From positions 1 through 64,000 of the forward strand of contig NZ_BDAX01000007.1 of assembly GCF_001612665.1 (NCBI RefSeq): a DNA stretch of 64,000 bases, written 5' to 3'. Positions 1-10,792 of this stretch are shown here, piece after piece; position 1 is the first letter of the stretch; each line of letters opens with the position of its first letter. This DNA comes from Nocardia alba NBRC 108234. Lineage in GTDB: Bacteria; Actinomycetota; Actinomycetes; Mycobacteriales; Mycobacteriaceae. The position numbers and the translations under genes are program-made. The notes under the pieces were generated by a model. The model had not been told where the DNA came from, ran no database searches, and saw only the letters and a program-made list of their open reading frames with translations.

Positions 1-119
1 AAGTCGAGCCCGTCGTTACCCTCCGCGGCCTTGGTGACCGAGATCGGGAACTCGCCACCGGGGTACTGCAGTACCGCCTTGGCGTCTTCGGTGACGTTGG
101 TGATGTTCTCAGCGGGCAC
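1..119 (-). CDS. gltA: citrate synthase, N-terminal part (cut by window edge)
   Basis: Only the first 39 codons are inside the window. Reading down from a GTG at 119 gives a start PAENITNVTEDAKAVLQYP followed by GGEFPI and KAAEGNDGLD. This matches the opening of hexameric-type citrate synthase of actinobacteria, where a YPGGE-containing beta strand and an EG-DG turn precede the catalytic body. The enzyme condenses acetyl-CoA and oxaloacetate into citrate for the TCA cycle in the cytoplasm. GAGAGGGA lies about 9 bases upstream of the GTG and supports this start. A second citrate synthase gene (citA) lies 2.4 kb away on the other strand. Catalytic residues are outside the window, so the call rests on the N-terminus and neighbourhood. 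Confidence 0.82.
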   Translation of the reverse strand, partial: MPAENITNVTEDAKAVLQYPGGEFPISVTKAAEGNDGLD

Positions 120-426
120 GGAAGGATCCCTCTCAGGCTAGTTGAGATTCTCGCCAGGCCCTGAAACCCGGCGCCGAACCGTAGGCACCTATGCGGTCGG
201 CACAGGCACGCTCGGATGTAACGCTAACTCTTGTTGGGCGCGGATGAGCAATCAGGGTTGCCGTGCGCTGTTCTCACACCGGATCCACCGGGCGGTGAGG
301 TGGTCGGCGACCGGCCGACCAGCGGCGATCCCGGCTTTGCCGCCGCCGGAACCGGGTCGATCTCCGAGCCCTGCGCACACCCTGCGCCGATGCGCACCGA
401 TCTCACGTATTGCGTTCGCGCACAAG
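120..426. other. intergenic region upstream of gltA
   Basis: This 307-base gap holds the control region of gltA and the tail of the MFS transporter, both on the minus strand. A hairpin with 8-bp arms (TGGTCGGC at 301-308, GCCGACCA at 314-321) could end the transporter transcript, but it has no T tract. I see no convincing -35/-10 pair for gltA and no credible small gene. Confidence 0.4.
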
Positions 427-1710
427 TCATTTCGTGGCCATTTCGGTGTGCGAGCGAGTCACCCGATAGCGAACGAAGGCGGGAAAGGCCAACGCGGCGA
501 TCACCACGCCGATCACCACGAGAACGCCGCCACCGGCCGCCGCAACAGCGGTACCCATGCTCGCCGCGGCGAAACCGTGGGCAACGTCACCGATCCGCGG
601 CCCACCTGCGACGACCACGATGAACACCCCTTGCAACCGCCCGCGCATCTCGTCGGTGGAGACGTTGAGCAACATCGCCGTGCGAAAGGCCGCCGAGACC
701 ATGTCGACGGCGCCGCCGAACGCCAGGAAGGCCACTGCGATCCACAGCCACACGCCCAGCCCGAACCAGTGCCCGGCCAACCCCACCGCGAGCCCGAAGC
801 CGACCATCGCCACACCCCACAGCGCGATGCACACGATCACCGCCAGCCCCTGCCTGCGCACCCGGGGTATCCACCCGGAGAACACGCCACCGATCACCGA
901 ACCCGCGGCGATGGCCGCGAACAGCAGGCCCAGCGCCACCCCGCCCTCGGCCGGATCGTGGAAGGTCTCGTGGGCGATCTGCGGGAACAGGGCGCGCGGC
1001 ATGCCGAACACCATGGCGATGATGTCGACGACGAACGAGGCGAGCAGGATGCGCTGGGCACCGAGATAGCGGAAACCGTCGAGTACGGCGCGCAGCCCGG
1101 CCCGGCGCTGCTCGCCGGTCGGCGGGAAGGCGGGTAGTCGCCACACCGCCCACAGCGTCGCGAGCAGGGCGATCGAGTCGATCAGATACAGCATCGGCAG
1201 GCCGATGACCGGGATCAGCACACCGGCCAGCACCGGCCCCGCGATCATGCCGACGTTCTGCACGGTCATGCTGAGGGAACTGGCCGAGGCCATCAACTCC
1301 GGCGGCAGCAATCGGGCGATGAGGGCGCTGCGGGTGGGCTGGTTGACCGCGAAGAACGCCTGCTGGGTGGCGAACAGCCCGAGCACCAGCCACACATTGT
1401 TCAGGCCGAGCGCCGCCTGAACCCAGAACGCGACCGCGGTCAGACCGGTGCCCGCGGTGGTGAAGACGAGCAGGGTTCGACGGTCCATCACATCGGCGAG
1501 CGCCCCACCCCACAGCCCGAAGACCACCAGCGGAACCAGGCCGAACAGACCGGCCAGCCCGACGTAGCCGGAGCTGCCGGTGATCTGGAAGATCTGCTGC
1601 GGAACCGCGACCACCGAGAGCTGCGCGCCGATGACGGTGACGATATTGGTGGTCCACAACCGGCGATAGTCACGATTTCGCAGGGGTTCGGTGTCGGCGA
1701 GCAGCTTCAC
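427..1710 (-). CDS. MFS transporter (MFS_3 / EntS-like)
   Basis: A 427-residue integral membrane protein with about a dozen hydrophobic segments. It begins with PLRNRDYRRLWTTN just before the first helix and carries the MFS motif A form GALADVMDRR between helices 2 and 3, both typical of the MFS_3 group of drug and siderophore exporters. GTG at 1710 is chosen because the conserved N-terminus begins there; the frame stays open upstream but reads as non-protein sequence. The ribosome site is weak. It lies 68 bases downstream of pdxH on the same strand, so the two may be co-transcribed. The substrate cannot be read from the sequence. Confidence 0.85.
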   Translation of the reverse strand: MKLLADTEPLRNRDYRRLWTTNIVTVIGAQLSVVAVPQQIFQITGSSGYVGLAGLFGLVPLVVFGLWGGALADVMDRRTLLVFTTAGTGLTAVAFWVQAALGLNNVWLVLGLFATQQAFFAVNQPTRSALIARLLPPELMASASSLSMTVQNVGMIAGPVLAGVLIPVIGLPMLYLIDSIALLATLWAVWRLPAFPPTGEQRRAGLRAVLDGFRYLGAQRILLASFVVDIIAMVFGMPRALFPQIAHETFHDPAEGGVALGLLFAAIAAGSVIGGVFSGWIPRVRRQGLAVIVCIALWGVAMVGFGLAVGLAGHWFGLGVWLWIAVAFLAFGGAVDMVSAAFRTAMLLNVSTDEMRGRLQGVFIVVVAGGPRIGDVAHGFAAASMGTAVAAAGGGVLVVIGVVIAALAFPAFVRYRVTRSHTEMATK

Positions 1711-1778
1711 TCGCCGCAGATTAGCGACTACCGGCCGGTCATCCCATGTTTGGGCGCAGTGACATAGACCACCGCTCG

Positions 1779-2483
1779 TTACGGCTGCAAACGTTCGACC
1801 GTTGTGGTCTGTCCGTCGATCCGCACCACGATGCGGTTGTGCAGTCTGCCGCGCCTGCCCTGCCAGAACTCCACCTCGTCGGGGCGCAGCAGGTAGCCGC
1901 CCCAGAACGGGGGCACGGGGATGTCGTCGACATCGGCGAACCGCGCGGTCGTCTCGGCCAGCACGCGATCGAGCTCCGCGCGCGAGGCCACCGGCCGTGA
2001 CTGCCGCGAAGCCCACGCGCCCAGCCGCGACTCGCGGGGGCGCGCCGCCCAGTAGGCCGCGGTCACCTCGGCGGACACCCGCTCGGTCACGCCGCGCACA
2101 TGTACCTGCCTGGCGAGCGCGGGCCAGACGAAACTCGCCGCCGCGTACGGGTCGGCGGCGAGCTGGGTGCCCTTGGCCGAGTCGTAGTTCGTGTAGAAGG
2201 TGACGCCCTCGGGCGAGAGGCCCTTGCACAGGACCGTGCGCGCCACCGGTCGCGGCGCGGGTCCGGTCAGCGAGACCGTGGCGAGCACCATCGCGTTGGG
2301 TTCGGCGACGCCGACCGCTCGCGCCTGCTCGATCCAGCCGCGCAACAACGGCTCCCAGCCACCGGCCACCCAGGTCTCGTCGAGATCGGTTTCCTCGGCC
2401 GGAATCACCAGCGGGTCGCCGTAGTCGACACGCATCGCGGCGAGGTCGGACGCGGAGGTCGCGGCGGGGTCCAGGTCACGCAT
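1779..2483 (-). CDS. pdxH: pyridoxamine 5'-phosphate oxidase
   Basis: This 234-residue FMN enzyme oxidises pyridoxine or pyridoxamine 5'-phosphate to pyridoxal 5'-phosphate, the last step of vitamin B6 salvage, in the cytoplasm. It shows ARTVLCKG and TNYDSAKG in the FMN-binding split barrel, [19 protein letters not shown] in the middle, and the C-terminal signature [11 protein letters not shown] with the substrate-binding R-x-H residues. Length is normal for the family. ATG at 2483 is the first start of the frame. It diverges from citA across a 76-base gap that must hold both promoters. Confidence 0.93.
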   Translation of the reverse strand: MRDLDPAATSASDLAAMRVDYGDPLVIPAEETDLDETWVAGGWEPLLRGWIEQARAVGVAEPNAMVLATVSLTGPAPRPVARTVLCKGLSPEGVTFYTNYDSAKGTQLAADPYAAASFVWPALARQVHVRGVTERVSAEVTAAYWAARPRESRLGAWASRQSRPVASRAELDRVLAETTARFADVDDIPVPPFWGGYLLRPDEVEFWQGRRGRLHNRIVVRIDGQTTTVERLQP

Positions 2484-2559
2484 AGGGGCGAGATTACTCC
2501 GCGGTACGTCCGGGTCTAGGGTTCAGAAATATCGGCATGCCCCTGCAAGGAGAGTCACC

Positions 2560-3684
2560 ATGACTACCAGCTCGGTACCACAGGATTTCGTCAGCGGATT
2601 GGAAGGCGTGGTGGCCTTCACCACCGACATCGCCGAGCCGGACAAGGACGGTGGCGCGCTGCGATATCGCGGCGTCGACATTCAGGATCTGGTTTCCGAC
2701 CGAGTGACCTTCGGCGACGTGTGGGCCCTGCTCGTCGACGGTGAGTTCGGGCGCGGCCTGCCGCCCGCCGAGCCCTTCCCGCTGCCGGTGCACACCGGCG
2801 ATGTGCGCGTGGACGTGCAGGCGGGCCTGGCCATGCTCGCCCCGATCTGGGGCTACGAGCCGCTGCTCGACATCGACGACGAGACCGCCCGCGAGAATCT
2901 CGCCCGCGCCTCGGTGATGGCGCTGTCGTACGTGGCGCAGTCCGCGCGCGGCATCTATCAGCCCGCAGTTCCGCAGCGCAAGATCGACGAGTGCGACACC
3001 GTCACCGAGCGCTTCATGACCCGCTGGAAGGGCGACCCGGACCCGCGCCACACCGAGGCGATCGACGCCTACTGGGTGTCCGCGGCCGAGCACGGCATGA
3101 ACGCCTCCACCTTCACCGCCCGCGTCATCGCCTCCACCGGCGCCGACGTGGCGGCGTCGCTGTCCGGCGCGATCGGCGCCATGTCGGGCCCGCTGCACGG
3201 CGGCGCCCCGGCGCGCGTGCTGCCGATGATCGAGGCCGTCGAGCAGTCCGGTGACGCGCGTGCGCTGGTCAAGGGCATCCTGGATCGCAAAGAGAAGCTG
3301 ATGGGCTTCGGTCACCGCGTGTACCGCGCCGAGGACCCCCGCGCCCGCGTGCTGCGCGCCACCGCCCAGCGCCTGGACGCGCCGCGCTTCGAGGTGGCCG
3401 CCGCGCTGGAGCAGGCCGCGCTGGCCGAGCTGCGCGAGCGTCGCCCGGATCGCGCCATCGAGACCAACGTCGAGTTCTGGGCCGCGGTGATCCTCGACTT
3501 CGCCGAGGTCCCCGCCCACATGATGCCCGCGATGTTCACCTGTGGCCGGACCGCCGGTTGGTGCGCCCATATCCTCGAGCAGAAGCAGCTGGGCAAGCTG
3601 GTTCGCCCCGCGGCGATCTACACCGGCCCCGGCCCCCGCACCCCCGCCGAGGTTCCGGGCTGGGCGGCCATCGTCGGCAACTGA
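2560..3684 (+). CDS. citA: citrate synthase 2
   Basis: A 374-residue citrate synthase, close in length to the CitA type rather than the longer GltA type. The catalytic triad is visible as His213 (GPLHGGAP), His252 (GFGHRVY) and Asp313 (VILDFAE). AAGGAGAG stands 7-8 bases before the ATG. A strong hairpin terminator follows at 3699. With the partial gltA at the left edge, the organism has at least two citrate synthases in this locus, as in mycobacteria (gltA2/citA). In related bacteria the second enzyme may serve methylcitrate or alternative flux; that cannot be decided here. Confidence 0.93.
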   Translation: MTTSSVPQDFVSGLEGVVAFTTDIAEPDKDGGALRYRGVDIQDLVSDRVTFGDVWALLVDGEFGRGLPPAEPFPLPVHTGDVRVDVQAGLAMLAPIWGYEPLLDIDDETARENLARASVMALSYVAQSARGIYQPAVPQRKIDECDTVTERFMTRWKGDPDPRHTEAIDAYWVSAAEHGMNASTFTARVIASTGADVAASLSGAIGAMSGPLHGGAPARVLPMIEAVEQSGDARALVKGILDRKEKLMGFGHRVYRAEDPRARVLRATAQRLDAPRFEVAAALEQAALAELRERRPDRAIETNVEFWAAVILDFAEVPAHMMPAMFTCGRTAGWCAHILEQKQLGKLVRPAAIYTGPGPRTPAEVPGWAAIVGN

Positions 3685-3698
3685 CCCTTCCGACTCGC

Positions 3699-3746
3699 GA
3701 CCGGGCGTCGACAGCCATCTCGGCTGTCGACGCCCGGTCGTTTTCG
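3699..3746 (+). terminator. hairpin terminator after citA
   Basis: A perfect 18-bp stem (3699-3716 with 3722-3739), a 5-base loop ATCTC, then GTTTTCG. It begins 15 bases after the citA stop, so it is a good intrinsic terminator. Confidence 0.85.
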
Positions 3747-3879
3747 AGCTACCGGCAGTTCGGCTGCCGGCAAACTCGCGGCGTGATGATCTGCCGACGC
3801 CGTCCGGATGGGCTGAAATCCGGATGGGTGGTAGTTCTCGGCGGTACGGTTCTGTCGAGTTGATCGACAGAGGTGGGCT

Positions 3880-4737
3880 GTGCACAACGCGGGTATCTCC
3901 CGACGCGCGATATTCGGCGTCGGCGCCGCGCTCGCGATGGGCGTTCTCACGGGATGCACTGTGGCGCAAGGTGATTCGGCCACACCACGAGTAGCGGACG
4001 ACATCGCGCCGGTCCGCCCGATCTCGAATGTCATGCCCCCGCCACCGGTCTCCCCCGCCGCTGTCGCCGCCCGCCACGCCGGTGCGCACCCGCAGTCGTG
4101 GGGCGTGGACCTGCCGGGCATCACCAGTAGCTTTCCCGCGGCAGGCAAACAGTTCGCGCTCACGTTCGACGCGTGCGGCGGTCCCGGCAACAGCGACATC
4201 GACCAGGCGCTGATCGACCTGCTGATCGCCGAGCGGATCCCGTCCACCCTGTTCCTCAACAAGCGCTGGATCGACGCCGACCCGGCCCGGGTCCAGCGAC
4301 TCGCGGCGAATCCGCTGTTCGAGCTGGCCAATCACGGTGGCGCCCACAAGCCGCTCTCGGTGTCGGGGCGGTCCGCCTACAAGGTCGCGGGCACCGCCTC
4401 CGCCGAGGAGGCCGTCTACGAGGTCTGGGACAACCACCAGCGGATCCTCGAACTCACCGGCCGCGCACCGCGATTCTTTCGCGCCGGCACCGCGCACTAC
4501 GACGAGGTCGCGGTCGAGATCGTGCGCGAACTGGGCGAGACCCCACTGGGTTTCACCGTCAACGCCGACTTCGGGGCGACCGCCGGCGCGACACAGGTCC
4601 AGCGCGCGATGAGCGCGGCTGCGCCCGGCGGCATCGCGCTGGGACACATGCACCGCCCCCGATCGGGTACCGCGGCCGGGATGGCCGCGGCGCTCCCGGC
4701 GCTGCGCGCGGCGGGCTTCACGTTCGTGCACCTGTAG
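3880..4737 (+). CDS. lipoprotein polysaccharide deacetylase (NodB/CE4-like)
   Basis: A 285-residue predicted lipoprotein. The N-terminus SRRAIFGVGAALAMGVLTGC carries a signal peptide ending in the lipobox LTGC. A NodB-type domain follows (about 85-285) with FALTFDACGG at motif 1 and the metal-binding pair His152/His156 in NHGGAHKPL. CE4 enzymes remove acetyl or formyl groups from cell-surface glycans. Motif 1 departs from the usual TFDD: the second aspartate is Ala98, so metal binding or activity may differ. The gene has its own spacing on both sides (195 bases after citA). GTG at 3880 directly precedes the signal peptide. Confidence 0.83.
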   Translation: MHNAGISRRAIFGVGAALAMGVLTGCTVAQGDSATPRVADDIAPVRPISNVMPPPPVSPAAVAARHAGAHPQSWGVDLPGITSSFPAAGKQFALTFDACGGPGNSDIDQALIDLLIAERIPSTLFLNKRWIDADPARVQRLAANPLFELANHGGAHKPLSVSGRSAYKVAGTASAEEAVYEVWDNHQRILELTGRAPRFFRAGTAHYDEVAVEIVRELGETPLGFTVNADFGATAGATQVQRAMSAAAPGGIALGHMHRPRSGTAAGMAAALPALRAAGFTFVHL

Positions 4738-4770
4738 CGAACGCGGAGCACGGCCCGTGACCGCACGCGC

Positions 4771-5409
4771 CTAGCGGGTCAGCGACGCGAAGTCGATCGC
4801 GACCGAGGCGCCACGGTCGACGGTGACGAACGCCGCCGTCAACCGTGTTCCGAGGTCGATCTGGCCGATCGCCGAGAGCGGCACCGGCTGGATCAGGCGC
4901 ACCCGCCACGGCGACGGCTCGTCGATGGCCCGCAGCTCGAGATCGAGCCGCAGCACCGGGTCCTCGCGACCGGTGTAGTCCGCCGCGATCGGCGCCACCG
5001 CGAGCACGGTCGCTTCCGCTCGCCGACCGTCGGCCAGGATCTTGGCCGCGGCCTTGCGCCCCGATTCCGGCGCCGCCGGCACGAACAGCACCACCCGCTC
5101 CCGGTCTCCCGGGTCCACCCGGCAGCCGACCACGTCGCCGACCTGCATCCATTCCAGGTCCTGGCTACGCACCCGCTGCCGTACTCGCGCGTCGTAGGCC
5201 AGCTGTCCCGGCACCGACACGCGCACGCTGAACCGGTAGCCGCCCTCCCCGCGGCGCGTCCATACCGACAGCACGCTCGCCATCGCGGGCAGCCCCCTGA
5301 TCAGCAGTTCCCGCGCCGCCCCCTCCGACAGCTTCCTCGGCCGCCGCCCGAAAGCCCACGCGCACCGGTCGAGCAGGGTCGGACCCGAGTCGACCACAAC
5401 GAGGCTCAT
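4771..5409 (-). CDS. conserved hypothetical protein with duplicated beta-rich module
   Basis: A 212-residue protein that I cannot assign a function. Residues 1-45 are a short leader (SLVVVDSGPTLLDRCAWAFG). Two related modules follow, about residues 50-120 and 140-210: both begin with an A-(S/T)-V-L-(S/A)-V strand, continue through a run of R/L-V/L pairs, and end in a V-D-x-G/R-x-x-V turn. The form resembles a repeated small beta barrel. No signal peptide or membrane helix is seen. ATG at 5409 is the natural start; the open frame upstream is Ser/Pro-rich and not convincing. It faces the deacetylase gene tail to tail. Confidence 0.65.
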   Translation of the reverse strand: MSLVVVDSGPTLLDRCAWAFGRRPRKLSEGAARELLIRGLPAMASVLSVWTRRGEGGYRFSVRVSVPGQLAYDARVRQRVRSQDLEWMQVGDVVGCRVDPGDRERVVLFVPAAPESGRKAAAKILADGRRAEATVLAVAPIAADYTGREDPVLRLDLELRAIDEPSPWRVRLIQPVPLSAIGQIDLGTRLTAAFVTVDRGASVAIDFASLTR

Positions 5410-5476
5410 GGCAGCAGGGTAATGCGAACGCCCTTCGCGCAGGGGCAAATTCCCCGCGCCCGCCGCATCCGCGCGA

Positions 5477-6148
5477 TCAGGCGAGGGCGGCGATCCCGGC
5501 GAGGATGAAATCGATTCCGGCGAGGAATTGTTCGCGGTCGTCGTGCTCACGCAGTTGCTCGGCGATCTGATGGGCGAAGGGGAATTCCGCGGGGTCGTGC
5601 TGTGTCCAGCGGGCGGCGACGACCGCGAGGAAGGCCGAGCGGTCGCCCTGGTGCGTATCGAGTCGAGCGTTCGCCGCGTTCTGCCCGGCGACGCCGAGGA
5701 TGTAGTTCACCAGCGCGGACGCGGCATAGAACTGCGACCGCTCGGGGACGTCGAGTATCCGCAACTGCGCGCCGACGCGCTCGTAGATCCGCAGCATGGC
5801 GGACTGCCACGGCTCCCGGACGAGCTGGGCGCCGACCCATGGGTGGGCGTCGATCGCGTCGAACATCCCGAGCGCGACGGCACGGATCGCGGCGAAGGGC
5901 TCCGCGCTGTTGTCCGAGCTCGTGAGGACACCGGCGATGACGTCGTCGGACGCGGCGACGAGCAGGTCGCTCTTGTTCTCGACATGCCAGTAGATCGCCC
6001 CGCTGCCGGTCTCCAGCCGCGCAGCCAGCGCGCGGAAGGTGAGCGCTCGTTCGCCGTCTGCGTCGAGGATCTCGATCGCGGCGTCCACGATCCGCTGCTT
6101 CGTCAGCGCGTCGGCGCGCCGGGTGGTCCGTTGAGCACGTGTCGCCAT
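5477..6148 (-). CDS. TetR-family repressor of the adjacent monooxygenase
   Basis: A 223-residue TetR regulator. The N-terminal helix-turn-helix is clear (KQRIVDAAIEILDADGERAL, then ALAARLETGSGAIYWHVENK, about residues 17-62), and a helical ligand domain follows. It is transcribed away from the flavin monooxygenase gene, and two near-identical palindromes lie between them, so it most likely represses that gene and itself until a substrate-like ligand binds. ATG at 6148 is preferred because the DNA-binding domain starts soon after it; another start three codons upstream is possible. Confidence 0.88.
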   Translation of the reverse strand: MATRAQRTTRRADALTKQRIVDAAIEILDADGERALTFRALAARLETGSGAIYWHVENKSDLLVAASDDVIAGVLTSSDNSAEPFAAIRAVALGMFDAIDAHPWVGAQLVREPWQSAMLRIYERVGAQLRILDVPERSQFYAASALVNYILGVAGQNAANARLDTHQGDRSAFLAVVAARWTQHDPAEFPFAHQIAEQLREHDDREQFLAGIDFILAGIAALA

Positions 6149-6168
6149 GCACACCATCTTGACACTTA

Positions 6169-6210
6169 TGGAACGACGTTCCAAACTGGACGTATGGAAC
6201 GTCGTTCCAT
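6169..6210. promoter_or_regulatory. two palindromic TetR operators
   Basis: Two near-identical inverted repeats: TGGAACGACGTTCCA at 6169-6183 and ATGGAACGTCGTTCCAT at 6194-6210, with centres 26 bases apart. Each is a perfect palindrome around one central base. They fill the space between the TetR gene and the monooxygenase. A -35-like TTGACA (6159-6164) with a poor -10 (CAAACT, 6182-6187) would place the second palindrome at the transcription start. Binding by the neighbouring TetR is inferred from position. Confidence 0.82.
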
Positions 6211-6228
6211 ACAACGAAAGGAATCACC

Positions 6229-8570
<2,342 letters not shown>

Positions 8571-8587
8571 GATAAGACCGCGATAGG

Positions 8588-8639
8588 GCCGGCGCCCCGC
8601 GAACACATTCGGTTCGCGGGGCGCCGGCTCTTCTTTGTC
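8588..8639 (+). terminator. hairpin terminator after serC
   Basis: A perfect 17-bp stem (8588-8604 with 8612-8628) with a 7-base loop ACATTCG, followed by TCTTCTTTGTC. It starts 18 bases after the serC stop. Confidence 0.88.
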
Positions 8640-8891
8640 AGACTGCACACATTCGCAACATTCGCCGAGTTTTGACAGATCTCGGTACCGATATTTGATG
8701 TTGATCTATCACTAAAACCCCTGCACACAAGCGGAATTCGGGGGGTGAGCCGCTCAGATTAGCCCCCTGGGCACGGCTGGCGCGCGATTTAAGTCGTGCG
8801 TGTCTGCTGCGGCGGCCAAGTAATGTGCACTACTGTCTAGGAAAGTGGGCGGTGTCCTCACAGACGGAGCCGACGCGATAAGGAGGTAACG
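8640..8891 (+). promoter_or_regulatory. upstream region of sepH with candidate promoter
   Basis: This gap has no gene. A candidate promoter is TTGACA (8672-8677), a 16-base spacer and TTTGAT (8694-8699), about 190 bases before the sepH start, leaving a long leader. TAAGGAGGT just before the GTG at 8892 is a near-perfect ribosome site. No other structure stands out. Confidence 0.35.
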
Positions 8892-9911
8892 GTGCGTGAA
8901 CTTCGAGTGATCGGGGTGACGCCCGACTCCACGCACATCGTGTGCAGCGACACCGAGTCCGGTACCAAGTTCCGGTTGCCCGCCGACGACAAGCTCCGCG
9001 CGGCGGCGCGCGGCGACCTCGCACGATTCGGCCAGATCGAAATCGAAACGGAGGCGACTATGCGTCCTCGCGATATCCAGGCCCGTATTCGCGCTGGAGC
9101 GTCCGTCGAGCAGGTCACCGCAGAGTCCGGCATGCCGGAATCCAAAGTCGAACGATTCGCCTACCCCGTCCTGCTCGAGCGTGCGCGCGCAGCCGAATTG
9201 GCGCAGAAGGCGCACCCGGTGCGCCCCGACGGCCCCTCGGTGGAAACGCTGCACGAGATCGTCACGGCGGCCTTCGCCGAGCGTGGCCACACCATCGAAC
9301 AGGCCGAGTGGGACGCCTGGAAAGACGAAAAGGGTTTCTGGGTCGCCCAATTGCAGTGGCGGCACGGTCATTCCGAGATCGCCGCGCATTGGCGCTACCA
9401 GCCCGACGCGCACGGCGGCTCGGTGTCCCCGCTCGACGATCCGGCCAACGACCTGATCGATCCCGACTTCGGCCGGGCGCTGCGCGGATTGGCGACGATC
9501 CTGCCCACACCGGTTCCGGCCGCCTCGCCGGTGCCCGAACCACCGACTCCGGTGGAGCCGCGTCCGCGCGAGCAGATCGCCGCGCGTGCGCAGACTCGTC
9601 CGGCGCCGACCATGGACGAGTACTACGAGCAGCGCCAGGTCGCGGCAGGCGGTGGGACAGCGACGATTCCGGCCGCGGCCATCCCCACGGCGCCGATACC
9701 CACGGCACCGATCCCGGCCGCTCCCAAGCCCGCTGCCCCGAAGCCCGCTGTTCCCCCCGTGCCGAGCCAGCCCGCGGCGATGGTGGACAAGCCCGCCGAG
9801 GAGCCGGTAGCGGAGAAGCCCGCACCGAAACCCGCGCGTACCAAACGCGGCAAGGCGCCCATGCCGTCATGGGAAGACGTTCTGCTGGGCGTCCGCAGCT
9901 CCGGCAACTGA
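8892..9911 (+). CDS. sepH: SepH, FtsZ-associated cell division regulator (DUF3071)
   Basis: A 339-residue protein beginning MRELRVIGVTPDSTHIVC, the DUF3071 signature. The N-terminal domain (about 1-165) contains a helix-turn-helix-like stretch PRDIQARIRAGASVEQV; a Pro/Ala-rich flexible tail (about 200-320) has repeated PTAPI and PKPA units. It ends in a basic helix with WEDVLLGVRSSG, the conserved C-terminal tip. In Streptomyces and mycobacteria SepH binds FtsZ and promotes its assembly at the division site. The start is fixed by a strong AAGGAGGT. It follows serC as in M. tuberculosis Rv0883c. Confidence 0.92.
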   Translation: MRELRVIGVTPDSTHIVCSDTESGTKFRLPADDKLRAAARGDLARFGQIEIETEATMRPRDIQARIRAGASVEQVTAESGMPESKVERFAYPVLLERARAAELAQKAHPVRPDGPSVETLHEIVTAAFAERGHTIEQAEWDAWKDEKGFWVAQLQWRHGHSEIAAHWRYQPDAHGGSVSPLDDPANDLIDPDFGRALRGLATILPTPVPAASPVPEPPTPVEPRPREQIAARAQTRPAPTMDEYYEQRQVAAGGGTATIPAAAIPTAPIPTAPIPAAPKPAAPKPAVPPVPSQPAAMVDKPAEEPVAEKPAPKPARTKRGKAPMPSWEDVLLGVRSSGN

Positions 9912-9991
9912 CGTCGCGCCTGCGAGGACTCGGGTAACGCACCGGCGAGTCACCTCACGCAATCTGAAAACCGCTGGGCGCCGACGTTAGG

Positions 9992-10025
9992 TGTTCCGCT
10001 GCCCGAATCTTCGGGCAGCGGAACA
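9992..10025 (+). terminator. hairpin terminator after sepH
   Basis: A near-perfect inverted repeat: 16-base arms 9992-10007 and 10010-10025 (TGTTCCGCTGCCCGAA and its complement). There is no T tract. It lies between the sepH stop and the next gene. Confidence 0.65.
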
Positions 10026-10051
10026 GCATCGGTCTGGATGGGAGGTGGCTG

Positions 10052-10789
10052 ATGTCCGCGGCTTCCACGCTGTGGTATGTGGATACCCCGGATCCCGTTG
10101 CCGTGCTGCGGGGACAGGTCGAGTCCGATCCTGTCGCCGCGGCGGCATTGGCCGGACAGTTGTACGCCGACCACGACGTTCGGCCACACATGGTCGGAAC
10201 GCTGGCCGGGTGTGCCGCACCGGATCGGGACGAGGTCTACATCGGGTGCTATCCGGGGTTGACCGTGGTGTGCACGGCCGAGGCCGCGCTGGTGCACCCG
10301 ACGAAGCTGCCCGATCTGCTGGTGCGCCCGCTCGCGTCCGAGCACACCTACCTCGTGTCCTACGACGCGACACTGCACTGGGGTGCGTTCGCGCATTGGG
10401 AGCGTGGCGAATTCCGGCGCTCGTTCAGTTCCACCCGGGTGGACATTCTCGAGAACGAAGGGCTGCCGATGGTGTGGGAACGCACCTTCTGGGCGGGTGA
10501 GCATCCGGTGCCATGGCGGGGTTCGGACCATCCCGAACCGCAGTCGCTGCCGTTCGATCCACCGGATTTCGCCGATGCCGCCAATGCGCAGTGGCTCGGT
10601 TTCCGCTACCTCGCCCCGGCAGCCCCCGGCGGTTTCGCCGCAGGCGAGTTGTCGGTCTGCGGTTTCACGCTCTATCCGAAGGGCCAGGCGCCGCAGCAGC
10701 GCGCGCTGGTGGACAGTCGGAGTGCGGCGACGCGGCGCAAGCGCGGGCTCTTGCTCGGGTGGTGGCGCGGCGTCGATCGGGTGCTGTGA
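10052..10789 (+). CDS. conserved hypothetical protein (DUF6928-like)
   Basis: A 245-residue soluble protein without signal peptide or membrane helix. It opens with ASTLWYVDTPDPVAVLRG and contains DEVYIGCYPGLTVVCT, followed by a Trp-rich middle (LHWGAFAHWERGEFRRSFS) and a basic C-terminus (TRRKRGLLLGWWRG). The sequence resembles actinobacterial proteins of the DUF6928 type, but I am recalling this rather than searching. GGGAGGTGG about 8 bases before ATG 10052 supports the start. No role can be given. It faces the small DUF2537-like gene tail to tail with a 3-base gap. Confidence 0.72.
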   Translation: MSAASTLWYVDTPDPVAVLRGQVESDPVAAAALAGQLYADHDVRPHMVGTLAGCAAPDRDEVYIGCYPGLTVVCTAEAALVHPTKLPDLLVRPLASEHTYLVSYDATLHWGAFAHWERGEFRRSFSSTRVDILENEGLPMVWERTFWAGEHPVPWRGSDHPEPQSLPFDPPDFADAANAQWLGFRYLAPAAPGGFAAGELSVCGFTLYPKGQAPQQRALVDSRSAATRRKRGLLLGWWRGVDRVL

Positions 10790-10792
10790 CGC

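Noticed and set aside
120..426. Small genes in the gap before gltA
   Set aside because: Short frames have no ribosome site or protein-like composition.
2494..4731. A 745-codon open frame opposite citA and the deacetylase
   Set aside because: Shadow of two well-supported genes; its product has no recognisable domain.
6159..6187. A strong promoter for the TetX-like gene
   Set aside because: TTGACA is good, but the -10 CAAACT is poor, so it is mentioned only in the operator entry.
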